A stretch of 64,000 bases of DNA from Endomychus coccineus (lineage: Eukaryota; Arthropoda; Insecta; Coleoptera; Endomychidae): NCBI GenBank assembly GCA_958510875.1, contig OY294068.1, positions 173,445,411-173,509,410 on the forward strand, in the 5' to 3' direction. This document shows, one piece after another, positions 28,101-39,427 of the stretch. Made by a program: the position numbers and the translations under genes. The notes under the pieces are model-generated. The model was not told the DNA's origin. It saw only the letters and a list, made by a program, of their open reading frames with translations, and made no database searches. How positions within the stretch are numbered: position 1 is the stretch's first letter; every line of letters starts with the position of its first letter.

Positions 28101-31100
28101 TCTGAACGAACTTCCTAATTTGACATTCAACTCTGAAGATAAAAGAGACAATTTTGTAAAACAAAGAGTTCATAAGACAATAGACAATAGATTTAAATAA
28201 CATTGTAGATTCTATAATTTACAAAAAAACGATTCCACATTTTCAAACCGTCTAAAATAATCAATTTGCTGACTTTCTCAGATGTTAAGTGTTTATATGG
28301 TTGGACAAAGGGGCGGACGTCTCACTTATTAGAATCATTGGACTTTGGAAAAACCACATGAAATATTCAACTCCCTGAAGTTGTTATACTACACAAACTG
28401 TATCTATCTGGGTAAATACAATATAAACTGTAAAATTACAGGATGTTGTTCACTGGTTATAGTTTGATAATGATGCAATAAATACTATCATTGTCAATCG
28501 GTTCAATTACAACAAGATTAAGTTTTAATTAATGCAACATAGATTCAATCTATTAGGTTTTTCGACATGTGGGGTCAATTTTAATTCCGCCTGCAGAAAT
28601 TAATTTGTCAAGTTGAGTATACCACCAACTTTCGGCGACGAGCCGATGAGAGCAAGGCTGTGATTGGAGGTGATAGGTGACGTTACCTAGCGCGAGAAAC
28701 GATGGTAGGGATGCTCCAACAGACCTTTATAATTTGACTAGTGATGTGAGCCGGCAATATTTCCAGTGGGAAGGGAATTTATAAATGGGAATATTTCCAG
28801 GGAACTTCCCGAACGCTTTATAAGTTCCCAAAACGAGGGAATTTATGGAATAAACTCATTTAAATGGAGTTTATTTTGTCTTAAGACTGTTTTGAAACTT
28901 TAATTGGTTCTAAATGATCAATAACAAAGCCAAATAATCAAAAATATTGTGATATGCCATGGCAAAAACTTTTATTTTAACAGTGATAAAAATTTTGAGA
29001 GCAGAATCAGTTGATTATGAGACCCAAAATCAATTTCATTATAAGCTCAAAAAAACGTGATAGAAGTTTTGAAGAATACTCAAGTTAAGTAACTAATTTA
29101 TCCATCAAAAATATTATTATAATTAATTTCATTTTATGGTTGAATTGAAAACCATTTCTGTTTTCCCTAATTGGAAATGGTTCAATGTAACTTTTGAATT
29201 TCCCTCCAAGTACATTTTGAATTTATGTGCTACTGATGTAGGCCTACCCACAATTCCAAGTAAGAGGAGGGGAGGGGGATAGGTTATGTTTGTTCAGTTT
29301 CTAGGTTATGTTGCTATGTGGTCTGAGCAGTAAACTGTAGCTGATTGTCTTGTGTCTTTTCAATTCTAGCTTATTTTCTTTGAACTGTTCAAATAGTTTC
29401 TTTTGTATTGCAAATGTGTATTTAGTGTTTATTGAAATATTTAAAATAGTGAGTAGTGACTTGTGAGAAAAATGATCAAGAAAAAAGGACCAATTTGGAA
29501 TTTTTTCTATGAAAAGGGAAAAGGTGTTAGTTGTAAATATTGTTTGAATTATTAACAACTACACTCATTTATTGTGCACAATTCAATAATTTATAGCAAA
29601 TTAAGTGTTAATAGGCATATTTGTCTTTTCCTTGGAAGACCTGATCTGAACGAATAGTGAAGATATCAAATCTAATTTAAGTAATCAAAAAATTATTAAA
29701 AATGTAAATATTTTGAATTCAAGGTTTAATTTAATAAATTATGACCTATTAGTAATTTGGGAGTATTTTGCACTATTTTGTAACAAATATACAAGAATTG
29801 GTAATAGGTTTAAAAATTTTATCATTTTCTTTGATACTAGAAAACATGATAGTGATCCACCAAGCAATCATGTGATATTCAATAACATTTAAAAATGAAC
29901 ACAGCCAGTTTACTGTTAAAATAAACAAGTATCAAAATTTTAAAATTTATGTAAAGGACTTAAGACTTAAATTATTTTCATTTTTGAATATAACTCTTTA
30001 TAAATTGATTTATATGTTCATATTAATAGATTAGTTGTAAGGGATTTAAAAAAAAATGTTGGGGTGTCCACTGAGCTAAACTGTTACGAGAAAATCATAA
30101 GTTCCCATAAACTCCCGGGAATTTATGAATTTTGAGGATATTCCGGCAATATTCCCTGGGAATTTTCCCCCAAGTATAAATTCCCGGGAATTTTACATCA
30201 CTAACTTTGACTATGGTACTAATCAAGTATACCTCATATCTCATAGAAGTATCCTTTCAGTGGTTTCGTCTGAACTTGTGCAACTCGTTTCTACCCTTTT
30301 AAAAGACAGACGCGTCATATATAGTTATGATAAGTCTACACTGCCCTTGCCAAGTGAGTCATACCAGTCGCTTTCTAATTTGAAAACGTTTATAGATAAT
30401 CAGTGTTAAATTTGATTCCCTTATGTACATATAATCAATAAAGTATGTCTTGCTCATTAACTGTATCCTTTGAATTATATTGTAAACAATTAAGAATTCA
30501 TCTATGCTAACATTTTTATTGTTAATTTTGACATATTATCATCAGAGTAAACTAGTGGAAACTCTTTTAGTTCACTATAAATACTGTGAAAGGATATACA
30601 CCCTTATATACACTACTAATTCTAGATAGTATTTAAACAGGCACATTCTTATTTCAAATTTAGTTTACTGATGATGGCTACTTGATAGCTGAAAGGTAAA
30701 GTACTTTATCAGTATTTTTAGTGGATAAGGATGATTGTTTCTTATTTAGTGTTAGTGTATCTCCAGTATGAACTCTTATAGTTTATCAATGATTTTTAAT
30801 TGAATAGCAGTTTTCATGGATACTTTTTCTGTTTTAAATATTCTCATTTCTCAATTCTAAAACTGATTGCACTTTGTTTTGTACACACAAGACATTTTTA
30901 GTTCCAAAATGTGGATTCTACTAATTAGTCTTAACGGTATAAATTAGATCAGAGGGGTTGTCCCAACCACATACTTTGTAACCCCATCTCTGTACTATTT
31001 TACATTAGTACACTGGTGAACCTTAGATCCTTAAAGACTTCCTTAAAGTCTAGGAGGATCTTGGACTGTCTGTGTCCCCTGTAGAGAACTCCAGTATTTA

Positions 31101-33702
31101 TTGCCAAGTTCACTGTCTATTGCTCTAAAGATTTCTTGCACAGTCTGTGTTCCCATACTATAGAAGGATTCCAGCACAGATCTTTACAGACACAACAGTC
31201 AGAGAGAGAATATACGGCTTTATACTTTCAACAGCTATAAAATTACAGTGAAATGCGTGCACCTAAGTAAACAATATTCTTTAACAAGTCACATATCCGA
31301 GGCTATTAAATATTTGATCATAATAAAGATTCTTGACCCACGTATGAATTAATACACAATTCTCGGGAAATAGGTCACATTAACACATATATTTTTATTT
31401 TTACCCTCGTCTTTACGTACGTTTCGGTCTCACGACCATCATCAGAAGACTTATTAATACAATAACCTGATTACTTAGAAATACTGTAATAACACAAAGC
31501 GTCCTTATCGCACAAATTTCGTTTAAATGCCAACGTCGCGAAACGAACGGAGACATGAAATCGGAACTATAACACAGCAATGTTGCAGCGTAAAAATTAA
31601 AAATCCACTATTAAGTAGAATCATCAATAAATACGAACACATTTCATAAATGTCTGCGAGAGACTAACAGACAAAGAGTTCTATCCTCTTTGCTAACAGA
31701 CGAGACCATCTCAAGTGTTCATTTAAGCGCCAGATGTCATAATTTATTAGGTGATAAAAGAAGGTCTCTGGCCTGTGAGAAATACTTTAGACAATTCTAC
31801 CTAAAGTAAACTTTTACATTATAAGGACGTAAGTAGGAATTTGCAAGAATATTAATTAATTAAATTAGTATAAATATGACTTAGTGTTTGAACGTCACTC
31901 CTATGATTAACAGACTTGGAGTCACGTTTTATATGAATCATCTCCAGAATAGATCTTTTATAATAATTGGTTTCCTTAGTTAAAATATTAACGTTCTTGT
32001 AATCAAATTGATGGTTATAATCAAAGCAATGTTTAGCAAGCGCGGTGGAATTTTCTAAGTTTTTGTTTCTTGTGCTATACTTATGGCCATACATTCTTTT
32101 TTGTAAATATTGTTTAGAGATACCAGTATAGGTCCCATCACAATCTAAACAATTTAATTTGTATACTGTGTGGGTTTGTTTATCTTTAGGTATTAAAGGT
32201 TTTAGATTTGAGAAATATTTCCCAACACAGTTAGTAGGTTTATGCGCTACGTTTATATCATACTTTTTCAAACATTTCTTAATTTTCTCTGAGGTCTCCG
32301 GAATGTATGGTAAAGTTATATAATTGTCTGAATTACCTTTTACGTTATTTTTATATGACGCTCCATTATAAATTTTGTTTATTCTCTCTTTAATAATAGG
32401 ATTGAAAAAAGTTTTTGGGTAGCCATTCAATTCCAGTGTATTACGAACAATTTTTAGATTTTTGGGACGGTCCTCTGGGTGGGACAATTTAACCGCGCGG
32501 TCTGTAAGACTGTTTATGACGCTTTTTTTATAATAAATGATTCTACTTAATAGTGGATTTTTAATTTTTACGCTGCAACATTGCTGTGTTATAGTTCCGA
32601 TTTCATGTCTCCGTTCGTTTCGCGACGTTGGCATTTAAACGAAATTTGTGCGATAAGGACGCTTTGTGTTATTACAGTATTTCTAAGTAATCAGGTTATT
32701 GTATTAATAAGTCTTCTGATGATGGTCGTGAGACCGAAACGTACGTAAAGACGAGGGTAAAAATAAAAATATATGTGTTAATGTGACCTATTTCCCGAGA
32801 ATTGTGTATTAATATTTGATCATTTGTGATGGAATTTGTTTCAAATAAGTATTTGTACAAATTTAAGATTAGTTTTCTCTATAATCCACAGATATAAATT
32901 GAACAAAAAACATTGTAATAGTCACAATTATAGAACTAACCTTGGGGTAATTCTCCTAATCCATACATGGGGTATAAATATGGGGACTTCCCATATCTTG
33001 CCAAAGAATCTGAGTACAATCTGATGCGAGAAATTGTTTCAAGAGCAGGGCGATTCAAATAATCATCATCTCTGTATAAAGCTAGTGCATGCCCTGTGAA
33101 ATCCTGCGTATTCTTATCTAAACCAAACTTTTCATAGAGCCCTTGCATCGGTTTGCTTGGATCGAAATCTTTCCAAGTTTTGGGATCATCTACATGAAAA
33201 TCTTGCACATATAGCAAAAAGTTTCGGAACCGCCTTTTCTCAAACATCCCCATTAAATCTGAAGCTAAGGCTTCTTTCTGATCTACTGGTACCTAGAAAT
33301 AAATACATTAAAATATTTGAACTACATGATTATTTAAACCAAGTACCGTACCTTTGCTATTTTGCCTCCTTTGTAAACATAACTTCCTTCCACTGATTTG
33401 AATTCCAGATACCGAGTAACTCCGGTATGTATAAGAAGTTTAACAAGTGAACCATTAGCCATAAGAAATTTGGGGATGAGATCGACGTTCCAATCTCTAC
33501 CACGTCCATAGGACTCATCTGGTGCGGACGCTCCAAATTTTGTGAAAAGTTCCTCTAGAGGACATATGGATGCTGATTCACCACCGTAGTATTTATTCCG
33601 GTCGACATGTAAAACTTTTTTTCCAGAAACTGAAAGCATACCACTCAATATGCATTCTTTTAGACCAGTGCCCAGAACTATCGCGTCATATTCTTCATCC
33701 AT
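25176..33702 (-). CDS. Gdi: Rab GDP dissociation inhibitor
   Basis: Three coding exons on the minus strand: 33702-33352, 33292-32941 and 25801-25176, with GT/AG junctions and total 1,329 nt, a 442-aa protein, the normal GDI length. The protein extracts GDP-bound prenylated Rab GTPases from membranes and recycles them through the cytosol. Signatures: [16 protein letters not shown] and [14 protein letters not shown] near the N-terminus (Rab-binding platform), [18 protein letters not shown] running over the exon 2/3 joint into [12 protein letters not shown], and [10 protein letters not shown]. The C-terminus ends HELGDEEP. Intron 1 is 59 bp; intron 2 is 7.1 kb and filled with transposons. The start is the conserved MDEEYD. 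Confidence 0.96.
25864..25934. mobile_element. Left terminal repeat of the CCGGGATATC MITE family
   Basis: TACCGGGATATCAAAAATTA and the following 55 bp match the left TIR of the copy at 18663; the match stops at TTTACGTTATC. The right half lies at 27275-27444, so 25864-27444 may be one longer family member carrying other sequence, including the Harbinger element. Confidence 0.7.
26036..26601 (+). mobile_element. PIF/Harbinger element, 566 bp, with transposase N-terminal remnant
   Basis: Perfect 24-bp terminal inverted repeats (26036-26059 and 26578-26601, starting AGGCGGGACTCC) and a TTA duplication on both sides (26033-26035, 26602-26604), the 3-bp TWA signature of PIF/Harbinger. From ATG 26079 the plus strand encodes [48 protein letters not shown] and, after a TGA at 26406 in place of the usual Arg, FLGTGDSYV: the N-terminal third of a Harbinger transposase. 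The catalytic domain is deleted. Confidence 0.92.
26602..27240. other. Unclassified repeat sequence in Gdi intron 2
   Basis: GC-richer than its surroundings. The part 27100-27240 recurs at 51058-51190 (TTGCACTTTTCTAACTCGCG...CTCACGTGAACGTCATTCGA), both times just before a right half of the CCGGGATATC family, so it is probably internal sequence of a longer family member. No coding sequence recognised. Confidence 0.5.
27241..27444. mobile_element. Right half of a CCGGGATATC-family MITE
   Basis: TTGTAGTTCATTATTGTTTT at 27282 through GATATCTCGGTA at 27444 matches the right TIR of the family; a short extra TIR piece (CCACAACCACCCTTGACC) precedes it at 27246. Confidence 0.8.
27445..28738. other. 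Intron sequence with a short palindromic repeat and a tiny LINE remnant
   Basis: An imperfect inverted repeat (TGCGCTCTCACTTGCACG at about 27670, mirrored at about 27748) suggests a short MITE. At 28090-28200 a 36-codon frame ([20 protein letters not shown]) resembles the end of a LINE ORF2. Otherwise nothing recognised. Confidence 0.4.
28739..30203 (+). mobile_element. hAT-type element, about 1.47 kb, with BED zinc-finger remnant
   Basis: Ends TAGTGATGTGA...TACATCACTA are typical hAT termini. Flanking 8-mers AATTTGAC (28731-28738) and ACTTTGAC (30204-30211) differ at one base, a decayed 8-bp duplication. GGGAAT/ATTCCC-rich subterminal repeats occur at both ends. At about 29472-29547 the plus strand reads [20 protein letters not shown] followed by YC, the start of a BED finger; the transposase is otherwise lost. 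Confidence 0.8.
30212..31308. other. AT-rich intron sequence
   Basis: Part of Gdi intron 2. I see no gene and no repeat ends that I can support. Confidence 0.6.
31409..31450 (-). ncRNA. Hammerhead ribozyme in left Penelope repeat
   Basis: On the minus strand: stem I GTCTT/AAGAC perfect, core CTGATGA, stem II GGTC-GTGA-GACC, GAAA, a 2-bp stem III (AC/GT around GTAC), cleavage site after GTA. All core positions are intact. The very short stem III is typical of Penelope hammerheads, which are thought to act as dimers. Confidence 0.88.
31852..32634 (-). CDS. Penelope GIY-YIG endonuclease ORF without reverse transcriptase, 260 aa
   Basis: An intact ORF whose first roughly 32 residues ([20 protein letters not shown]) are encoded inside the terminal inverted repeat. 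It then enters the linker that normally follows the RT domain ([31 protein letters not shown]) and continues to the endonuclease: [20 protein letters not shown] (zinc ligands, the GIY-YIG equivalent and catalytic Arg), [21 protein letters not shown] and [12 protein letters not shown] with the conserved Glu. The RT domain is missing, so this is a deletion derivative. Intactness with matching target duplications means either recent deletion or movement in trans. Confidence 0.85.
   Translation of the reverse strand: MPTSRNERRHEIGTITQQCCSVKIKNPLLSRIIYYKKSVINSLTDRAVKLSHPEDRPKNLKIVRNTLELNGYPKTFFNPIIKERINKIYNGASYKNNVKGNSDNYITLPYIPETSEKIKKCLKKYDINVAHKPTNCVGKYFSNLKPLIPKDKQTHTVYKLNCLDCDGTYTGISKQYLQKRMYGHKYSTRNKNLENSTALAKHCFDYNHQFDYKNVNILTKETNYYKRSILEMIHIKRDSKSVNHRSDVQTLSHIYTNLIN
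32711..32752 (+). ncRNA. Hammerhead ribozyme in right Penelope repeat
   Basis: The same 42 nt as the copy at 31409-31450 but on the plus strand: stem I GTCTT/AAGAC, CTGATGA, stem II with a GTGA loop, GAAA, minimal stem III and GTA cleavage site. All core bases intact. Confidence 0.88.
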
Positions 33703-36700
33703 GATTAGTTATGACTAAATAAATCTGTACTTTTTGTTAATTAACCAAATCAGATATTTACGTGTTGAACCCTACACCCACTTATTCAATTAATGACAGA
33801 ACAGAAGGCAGTACGATAAACCGTTTAGGATTCGGATAAGAATACCGCACGAGCAAACGTCATCATAAGATCACACAGAGTCAATGACTGCTTTCGGCAA
33901 CACTATAAAATTTATATGGGTAGATCATTTCTCAAATTGTTTTGAGAAACTCATCCATTATTATTATTTAGGGTAACCTACGATACTTTGAGCATATATG
34001 AACAATTATCTCTTGGAAACTACCAATTTTTCCTAAATAAATCACAATACAAAGATTATATTTCAAATATTAATTTTTGAACGTGTGGTGCTTCTGGAAT
34101 TTGATAGCTGAAATTATTTCGACAGATGACATTTGACATCACATGGCGCATGTCTGATCGTTATAAAGCGAACCCAACATTCCTACATAGTTGCCATAGC
34201 TAACTATAAATCAACTATGAAGAGAAAACTGTAGTATCAATTTTTTGTTGTTCTATTAATATTGATGAAAATTATTTCAGTCAGGAACCTATTCAATTAG
34301 TGAATAGGGTTTCAAACTAAATCATATAGTTTCCTATTGAATGTCTCATTGCAGCAGGTCTCGTCGCCATCTTTTAAATGTTAGGTTCCGTTTTAATGTT
34401 ATGGCGCATTCAACAGGCATTTTTCTCCAACATTTCCTTCCCATTCAACAAATAACCTTGGAGCAATGAAACTTGTGCATATTTGCCGTACCCACTACAA
34501 GCCAAACTAAAAACCAGAATGATGGCGGATGGGAATAATACACTCAAATAAAATAAAAATTTGTCTGAGGGAATAGTCACCGTCATAGAACGTCATCTCT
34601 AAAACTCATGGTGAAATTATCATTATCAAAAAGTAGTGATCGGTCACTGAGTTGGTGAATTGTCAAGAACATATATTTGTCCACGACTATTGTATAAAAT
34701 ATGCATAAAGCATGTGTTTCCTCAAGCATAATGATATCCATTAATCACTAGTGAATAATGAAATCATTATTCACTACCATCAATATGACAAACATGATAG
34801 ACATTTTTCTAGACAAATACGATAAAAATAGAACGTGCTATGAAACGTCAAGTCAGATCGAATTTAATTTGAAACGTCAACAATTTGTTGGTTCAACTTG
34901 TTTCAACAGCAAAGTTTATTAGTATCAAAGTAATATTTATGGGTCGTGGACAAAGTATAGTATTCTACTTGCATATTATGGCTATTATTCACGTGAATAA
35001 TAGCCACCATAGTATGCACGTTGAATAATATTTTGTGCATAAATTTTCCACATATCTGGATTAACTCAACTGTAGTGGGGGATATGCATCATCACCGCGT
35101 CAAATGGATTCATTGACTCTTTGTTAATGAAAACAACATTCTAAAGGTGAAAGAGGCGGATGATTGTATAGACACTTACAATTACTGACAAAGTAAACTA
35201 TTACATTTTAAAATTATTTAGATTCAAATATTTGTTTTGTTATAGAATATAATGAAAGATGTTGCAAATAGCACACCAAGATGATAGCGTTTATCAAAAT
35301 GAGGATGCTCTTCATGTCATCATGTCAGTGCCAATAAATTGAAAGGTTAATCACTAGAAAATATGAAAAACAATTATCAAGTCGCTCCGGAAATTTCCAA
35401 ATCTAACTTTTCTGAGTTAGTATTATTATATGATTTGTTTAGACTTTGAGAAGAACTTTATTCAAAACCTTTCTAATAAAAGAGGTCTTTCCACAGTTCA
35501 ACCACGATTTTAGTGTGAAATTTGAAATTGCATCAACCTTTTCACGAATATTTGGAAACGCAGTTGATAATTTGATAAAGTACAAAATTTCCGAATTTTT
35601 TTCACGACTATCTTACCAATTCAATTTATTAGCTAATCAAATACAATGACGAACAGAAACATAACGAATTCGTTAACATTTGATTATGTGACCATATTGA
35701 TTTTTCTTTATGTAATGTTTTGACAGGTCAGCTATGGTTTAAATTTAATGGTTAGATATATCACGGCAACATCGCAATACAGTTGTGATTACCTCTGTTC
35801 CGTACCGTATGTTGACTGAACAATAAGCACCAAGCAGAGAGCAGTCATCTAGCATCTAGCTTGTGTTTGACGTGTGCGAAGTACGAGTTCGTGCGTCGGT
35901 GATGGTATTATAAGTTATTATCACTGCATAGTTCTAGTTTTAGTATCTATAATCTGGTTAAATTTAGTTTCTAAGTGAAGTGGTATCCTGAGAATTATAC
36001 AGAAGATTTTATTTTTATATCCCTAGGGAGTTATGAGAAAAAAGGTAAATTATTGACAGACTCCACAAGTACCTATTTTATCCTTTTCTTATTTGGGGCC
36101 TTGTAGACAATTGCGGTGAGGAAAGATATCTCCTACTCGCATATTTTCAAGTTATGTCATTTAACGTGAATTTATCAATTGTGTATCAATTTAAAAGAGA
36201 TGAGACGTCTTGCTCAGTTACAGACGTCAGACTTGTGCTTTAACAAATATAATAGTAAACAACAATTTTCAAAACTTCAATTTAATATTTTAATATTTTT
36301 AAGACGTTGCTTACTTTACTCTGTAACAAGAGATTTATAGTTAATGGTGAATCAGCTGGGGGTAAATCTAACCTAAATATTGTCGATGTTATAATATCGC
36401 AATGATTTTAAAACACCCTGAATGATAAATGAGAACAATGTCAAAGACAACCTATTGCTTTCCAGAAACTTTATTTATTACTAAATATTGAGTACCACAG
36501 CATTTTTCTCTCGAAAATTAAAGATCCTTTGTTTTAATAGTGCTTTTGCTAACAATTTAATGAATACCTAAGCATTTATCTACTTAGAGGTAATTTTATT
36601 AAATATAATAAACTTTCCGCTTTCCGACCCCCACAACCTACAAGTTTAATGACCAGAGGGTTAAGTTTGGGTCATCAGACATATTGTATCGAAGATCGAA

Positions 36701-37528
36701 TTAGGAATCTTAATTCAAAATGTAAGACATCTTCTCATTCTGGGACGACCGTTGCAAGTTTGAAAGCAAACTCCATGATTAATTATAAGTATTTAGATCT
36801 CAAATATACCTGTCGGTAACTGGGAAACCTCAGAAAATGTGGGAGAAATCCGTTTCTTTGTTGAAAAAAATCTCTCTTGAATTCGCGATATTGTGACTAA
36901 TAATGTAGAAAATTATACAACCTCACAGAAATTTAGCGTGACTACAATTTTTTGCGTTCAAAATTGATCAAGTCAGAGAAACAATACATCACATAGTCTT
37001 TCAAGAAGCTGTTATTGTTTTTCTATTAGGAGTTGCCTCATAGTGTTGTGAGTTTTACTTAAGTTCAATTGGTTTTAGTGATCTACTCTAAAATCGTTAT
37101 TTTTGATCTAATAAACTGTAATTTCCATTGATTCTAATTGATTTTAATTCATCCTTAACTAATCCTTCTTGTTTATTGATTGCAATTGTTGTTCTCCATA
37201 ACATACCTTAAAAAAATGTATATAAATGTTCGCATGTTTCTGGATTGATTAATTATTATGTTTTTTCCCTCGCACATATCAAGATTCTTGAGGTATTATG
37301 TTTGATTGTTTCTATCATTTATATATTCATATAATATGTACTTGTTTATTAAATTTATTATAATTATAATCCATTCCAATCATTCTCATGGTATATTTTT
37401 TTAAATGAATGTTTATTTGCTCAAAATTGGATATCGCATAGTAATGAATACTCGAGTGAACACCTCAATTCATTTAATTTTTTGACAAAAAGATTCTTAT
37501 TCATGTTGTGTCTATTGTTCTGTTCCAG
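33703..37528. other. Intergenic region between divergent Gdi and flippase genes
   Basis: It should contain the Gdi promoter (near 33703-33900) and the 5' UTR and promoter of the flippase gene. A candidate untranslated exon lies around 35,870-36,045, where GC content rises and an AAAAAAG/GTAAAT donor follows. Inverted pieces TTGTCCACGAC (34677) and GTCGTGGACA (34943) suggest a roughly 300-bp MITE. No coding sequence is recognised. Confidence 0.4.
34967..35018. repeat. Long palindrome
   Basis: A perfect 26-bp palindrome (34980-35005, centre CACGTG) extends imperfectly to about 50 bp (GCATATTATGG mirrored by CCATAGTATGC). It could form a strong hairpin; it probably belongs to a short transposon. 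Confidence 0.7.
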
Positions 37529-38389
37529 ACGCTGAAATATGTCAACCTTTGGAAACACAGACAAAATATTGTCCGATCCACAGCCGGATATAAGTGCACA
37601 AACACTGAGCGGTCAGTGTTCAACGTACACCTTCCCCGAACTGAAATCACCAGAATCAAGGGGCCATCTACGTAGCGTAAGCCATGGCGGTGGAACATCT
37701 CTGGGAGGCTCTAATTCCGCCGGAATCGTGGGGCGACCTTCTGCTCTGAAGGGCGCAAGGGGCCACCAAAGAGCACTCTCTCAAGGCCAAATTTCCGATT
37801 CTGGGGCCATTAAACCAGGACACAGTCGGGTGGGTTCGAAAACAGACTTCATTTTGCCTCCCGGACACAAGGATACCGACAATGTCATCACAAGTGCTTC
37901 GAGAACATCTACAAAGGGACACTCCAGACAAGCATCACGTACCGAATCGATTTATACGTTAAGAAGAACTGCACCTCCATCACTCTGGCTTCGATTGCTG
38001 TGTTTGATACTCAGAAGATCGCCGAAAAACGAAACGGAAGATCGGTTTCGCGTTGTTGTGCCGAATCACATAGTGCCTCCGAAAACTCCTCGGAAGGAGC
38101 ATCCTAACGGTCGAAGGATGAACAATAAAATTAGGACTACAAAATATACTCTTCTATCGTTTTTACCTAGGAACTTATTAGAACAATTTCATAGGGTAGC
38201 TAATTTATATTTTATTTTTATCGTATTGCTCAACTGGTTTCCGGCGATAAACGCATTCGGGAAGGAGATCGCCATGATTCCCGTTATGTTCGTGCTTGGA
38301 GTTACGGCTGTGAAAGACTTGTTCGAGGATCGCAGGAGGAACGCTAGCGATAAGAGAATTAATAATTCTACGTGTAGGATATATCACAG
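37529..38389 (+). CDS. P4-ATPase phospholipid flippase, ATP10 class, first coding exon
   Basis: An acceptor (TTCTGTTCCAG) ends at 37528, the ATG is at 37539, and a donor (CACAG/GTATGT) follows 38389, leaving 851 coding nt (283 codons plus 2 nt). The first 155 residues are Ser/Gly-rich and probably disordered with several RxxS phosphorylation-like sites. Then come the flippase signatures RFRVVVPNHI, NNKIRTTKYTLLSFLPRNL, EQFHRVANLYFIFIVLLNW (TM1), MIPVMFVLGVTAVKDLFEDR (TM2) and INNSTCRIYHR. This order and the long N-terminus fit class V (ATP10A/B/D), which moves lipids such as phosphatidylcholine or glucosylceramide. The actuator, P-loop (DKTGT) and remaining TM exons are not in the window. Confidence 0.92.
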
Positions 38390-39425
38390 GTATGTAACAC
38401 TTTTTTTTTCTAATGTGCATTCGATTATTAGTAGGTATAATATATCCAGGGGCGGATTCAAGTCCCAGTCTACACAAACACATGTTAAGGATAAACTGAT
38501 AGAAAATGCAGGTTGCAGGGTTATAGCGCTGCAAAAAGACACGCGATAACGTGATAAATGATAACTTTATTAATTCATCAATAATAGCCCTTGACAAAAT
38601 CCTGGGTTTGCCACTGGATCGATCGTAAGGATGATGGATCGGAGTTGACTTAGAAATAACATTTTTTTGTGATGGGATTACTGAAGGGGGTGTATTGCAG
38701 TTGTTGGAAAAAAGATAAACTAATTCTTAAAATTTAGATTTGAGGATTATTAACCCCCACCCCCTGTTGATTAAAGCTTGGTACGTGGTATTGATGATTA
38801 CCTTTTTCATGTATGTACCGAGAATCGCTACGATAATATCGAAGGCTCGTGAACAATTTTTTTTATTAATACCTTGACTACACGAGAGGGAAATCTATAA
38901 TGTTCGTGCGAATCAGCAGTGTAATGTTCAGAGGAGATAGGCATTCGAATTTTTCTTATTATTATTATGCCTTACACCCGAGCATACGCCTATAACATCC
39001 ATCCAAAAACAGAAATATTTAAGCTAGCCAATCTTACGAATTTTACCGGCTCGAAATTACAATTTTTTTGAGCTTTCCAACCGTATTTTCTGGTTTTCGC
39101 AAAAACTAGTGGTTTTCCAGAAATTTGGAAAAATTGTTTTTGTCTAGCTAACTTTTGAGGCCTTACTTCGAAATACTGGTTATAGTGAAAAACTTTTATC
39201 GGAAGTTTCCAACTACATATTCGTGTTGCTTCTTATTCTAATGGTTTTTCGGAAAATCGCTGAAAATGTTCTGGATAGCTGACTTTCTAACTCAAACCAC
39301 GAAATAATGCCTTCTGGAAAAATCCAAATGCATAGGAATTTCGTGTTTTCACAAGCTTTTCAACCATGTTAGGAATTATTTTAACCACATTGGTTTTCTG
39401 GTTTGATCGTAGATGAAAACTTCTA
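38390..39425. other. Start of the large flippase intron
   Basis: Intron sequence without recognisable coding potential. The part 39,050-39,400 has loosely repeated phrases (TTTTCYGGAAA, CTTTCCAACCATGTT) that may be an old repeat. From here to 64,000 no further flippase exon was found. Confidence 0.5.
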
Positions 39426-39427
39426 CA

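Larger units (their letters stand above)
31321..32810 (-). mobile_element. Penelope-like element copy with inverted terminal repeats and 12-bp target duplication
   Basis: Inverted repeats of about 277 bp (about 31348-31624 and 32538-32813, near-identical) flank a GIY-YIG ORF. The 12-mer AATATTTGATCA occurs at 31309-31320 and 32811-32822, fitting a target duplication. About 27 extra bases lie between the left 12-mer and the inverted repeat, as is common for the asymmetric ends of Penelope elements. Each repeat carries a hammerhead ribozyme. The reverse transcriptase is absent. Confidence 0.88.

Noticed and set aside
37668..38597. Minus-strand ORFs opposite the flippase exon
   Set aside because: Antisense shadows of a clearly conserved coding exon.
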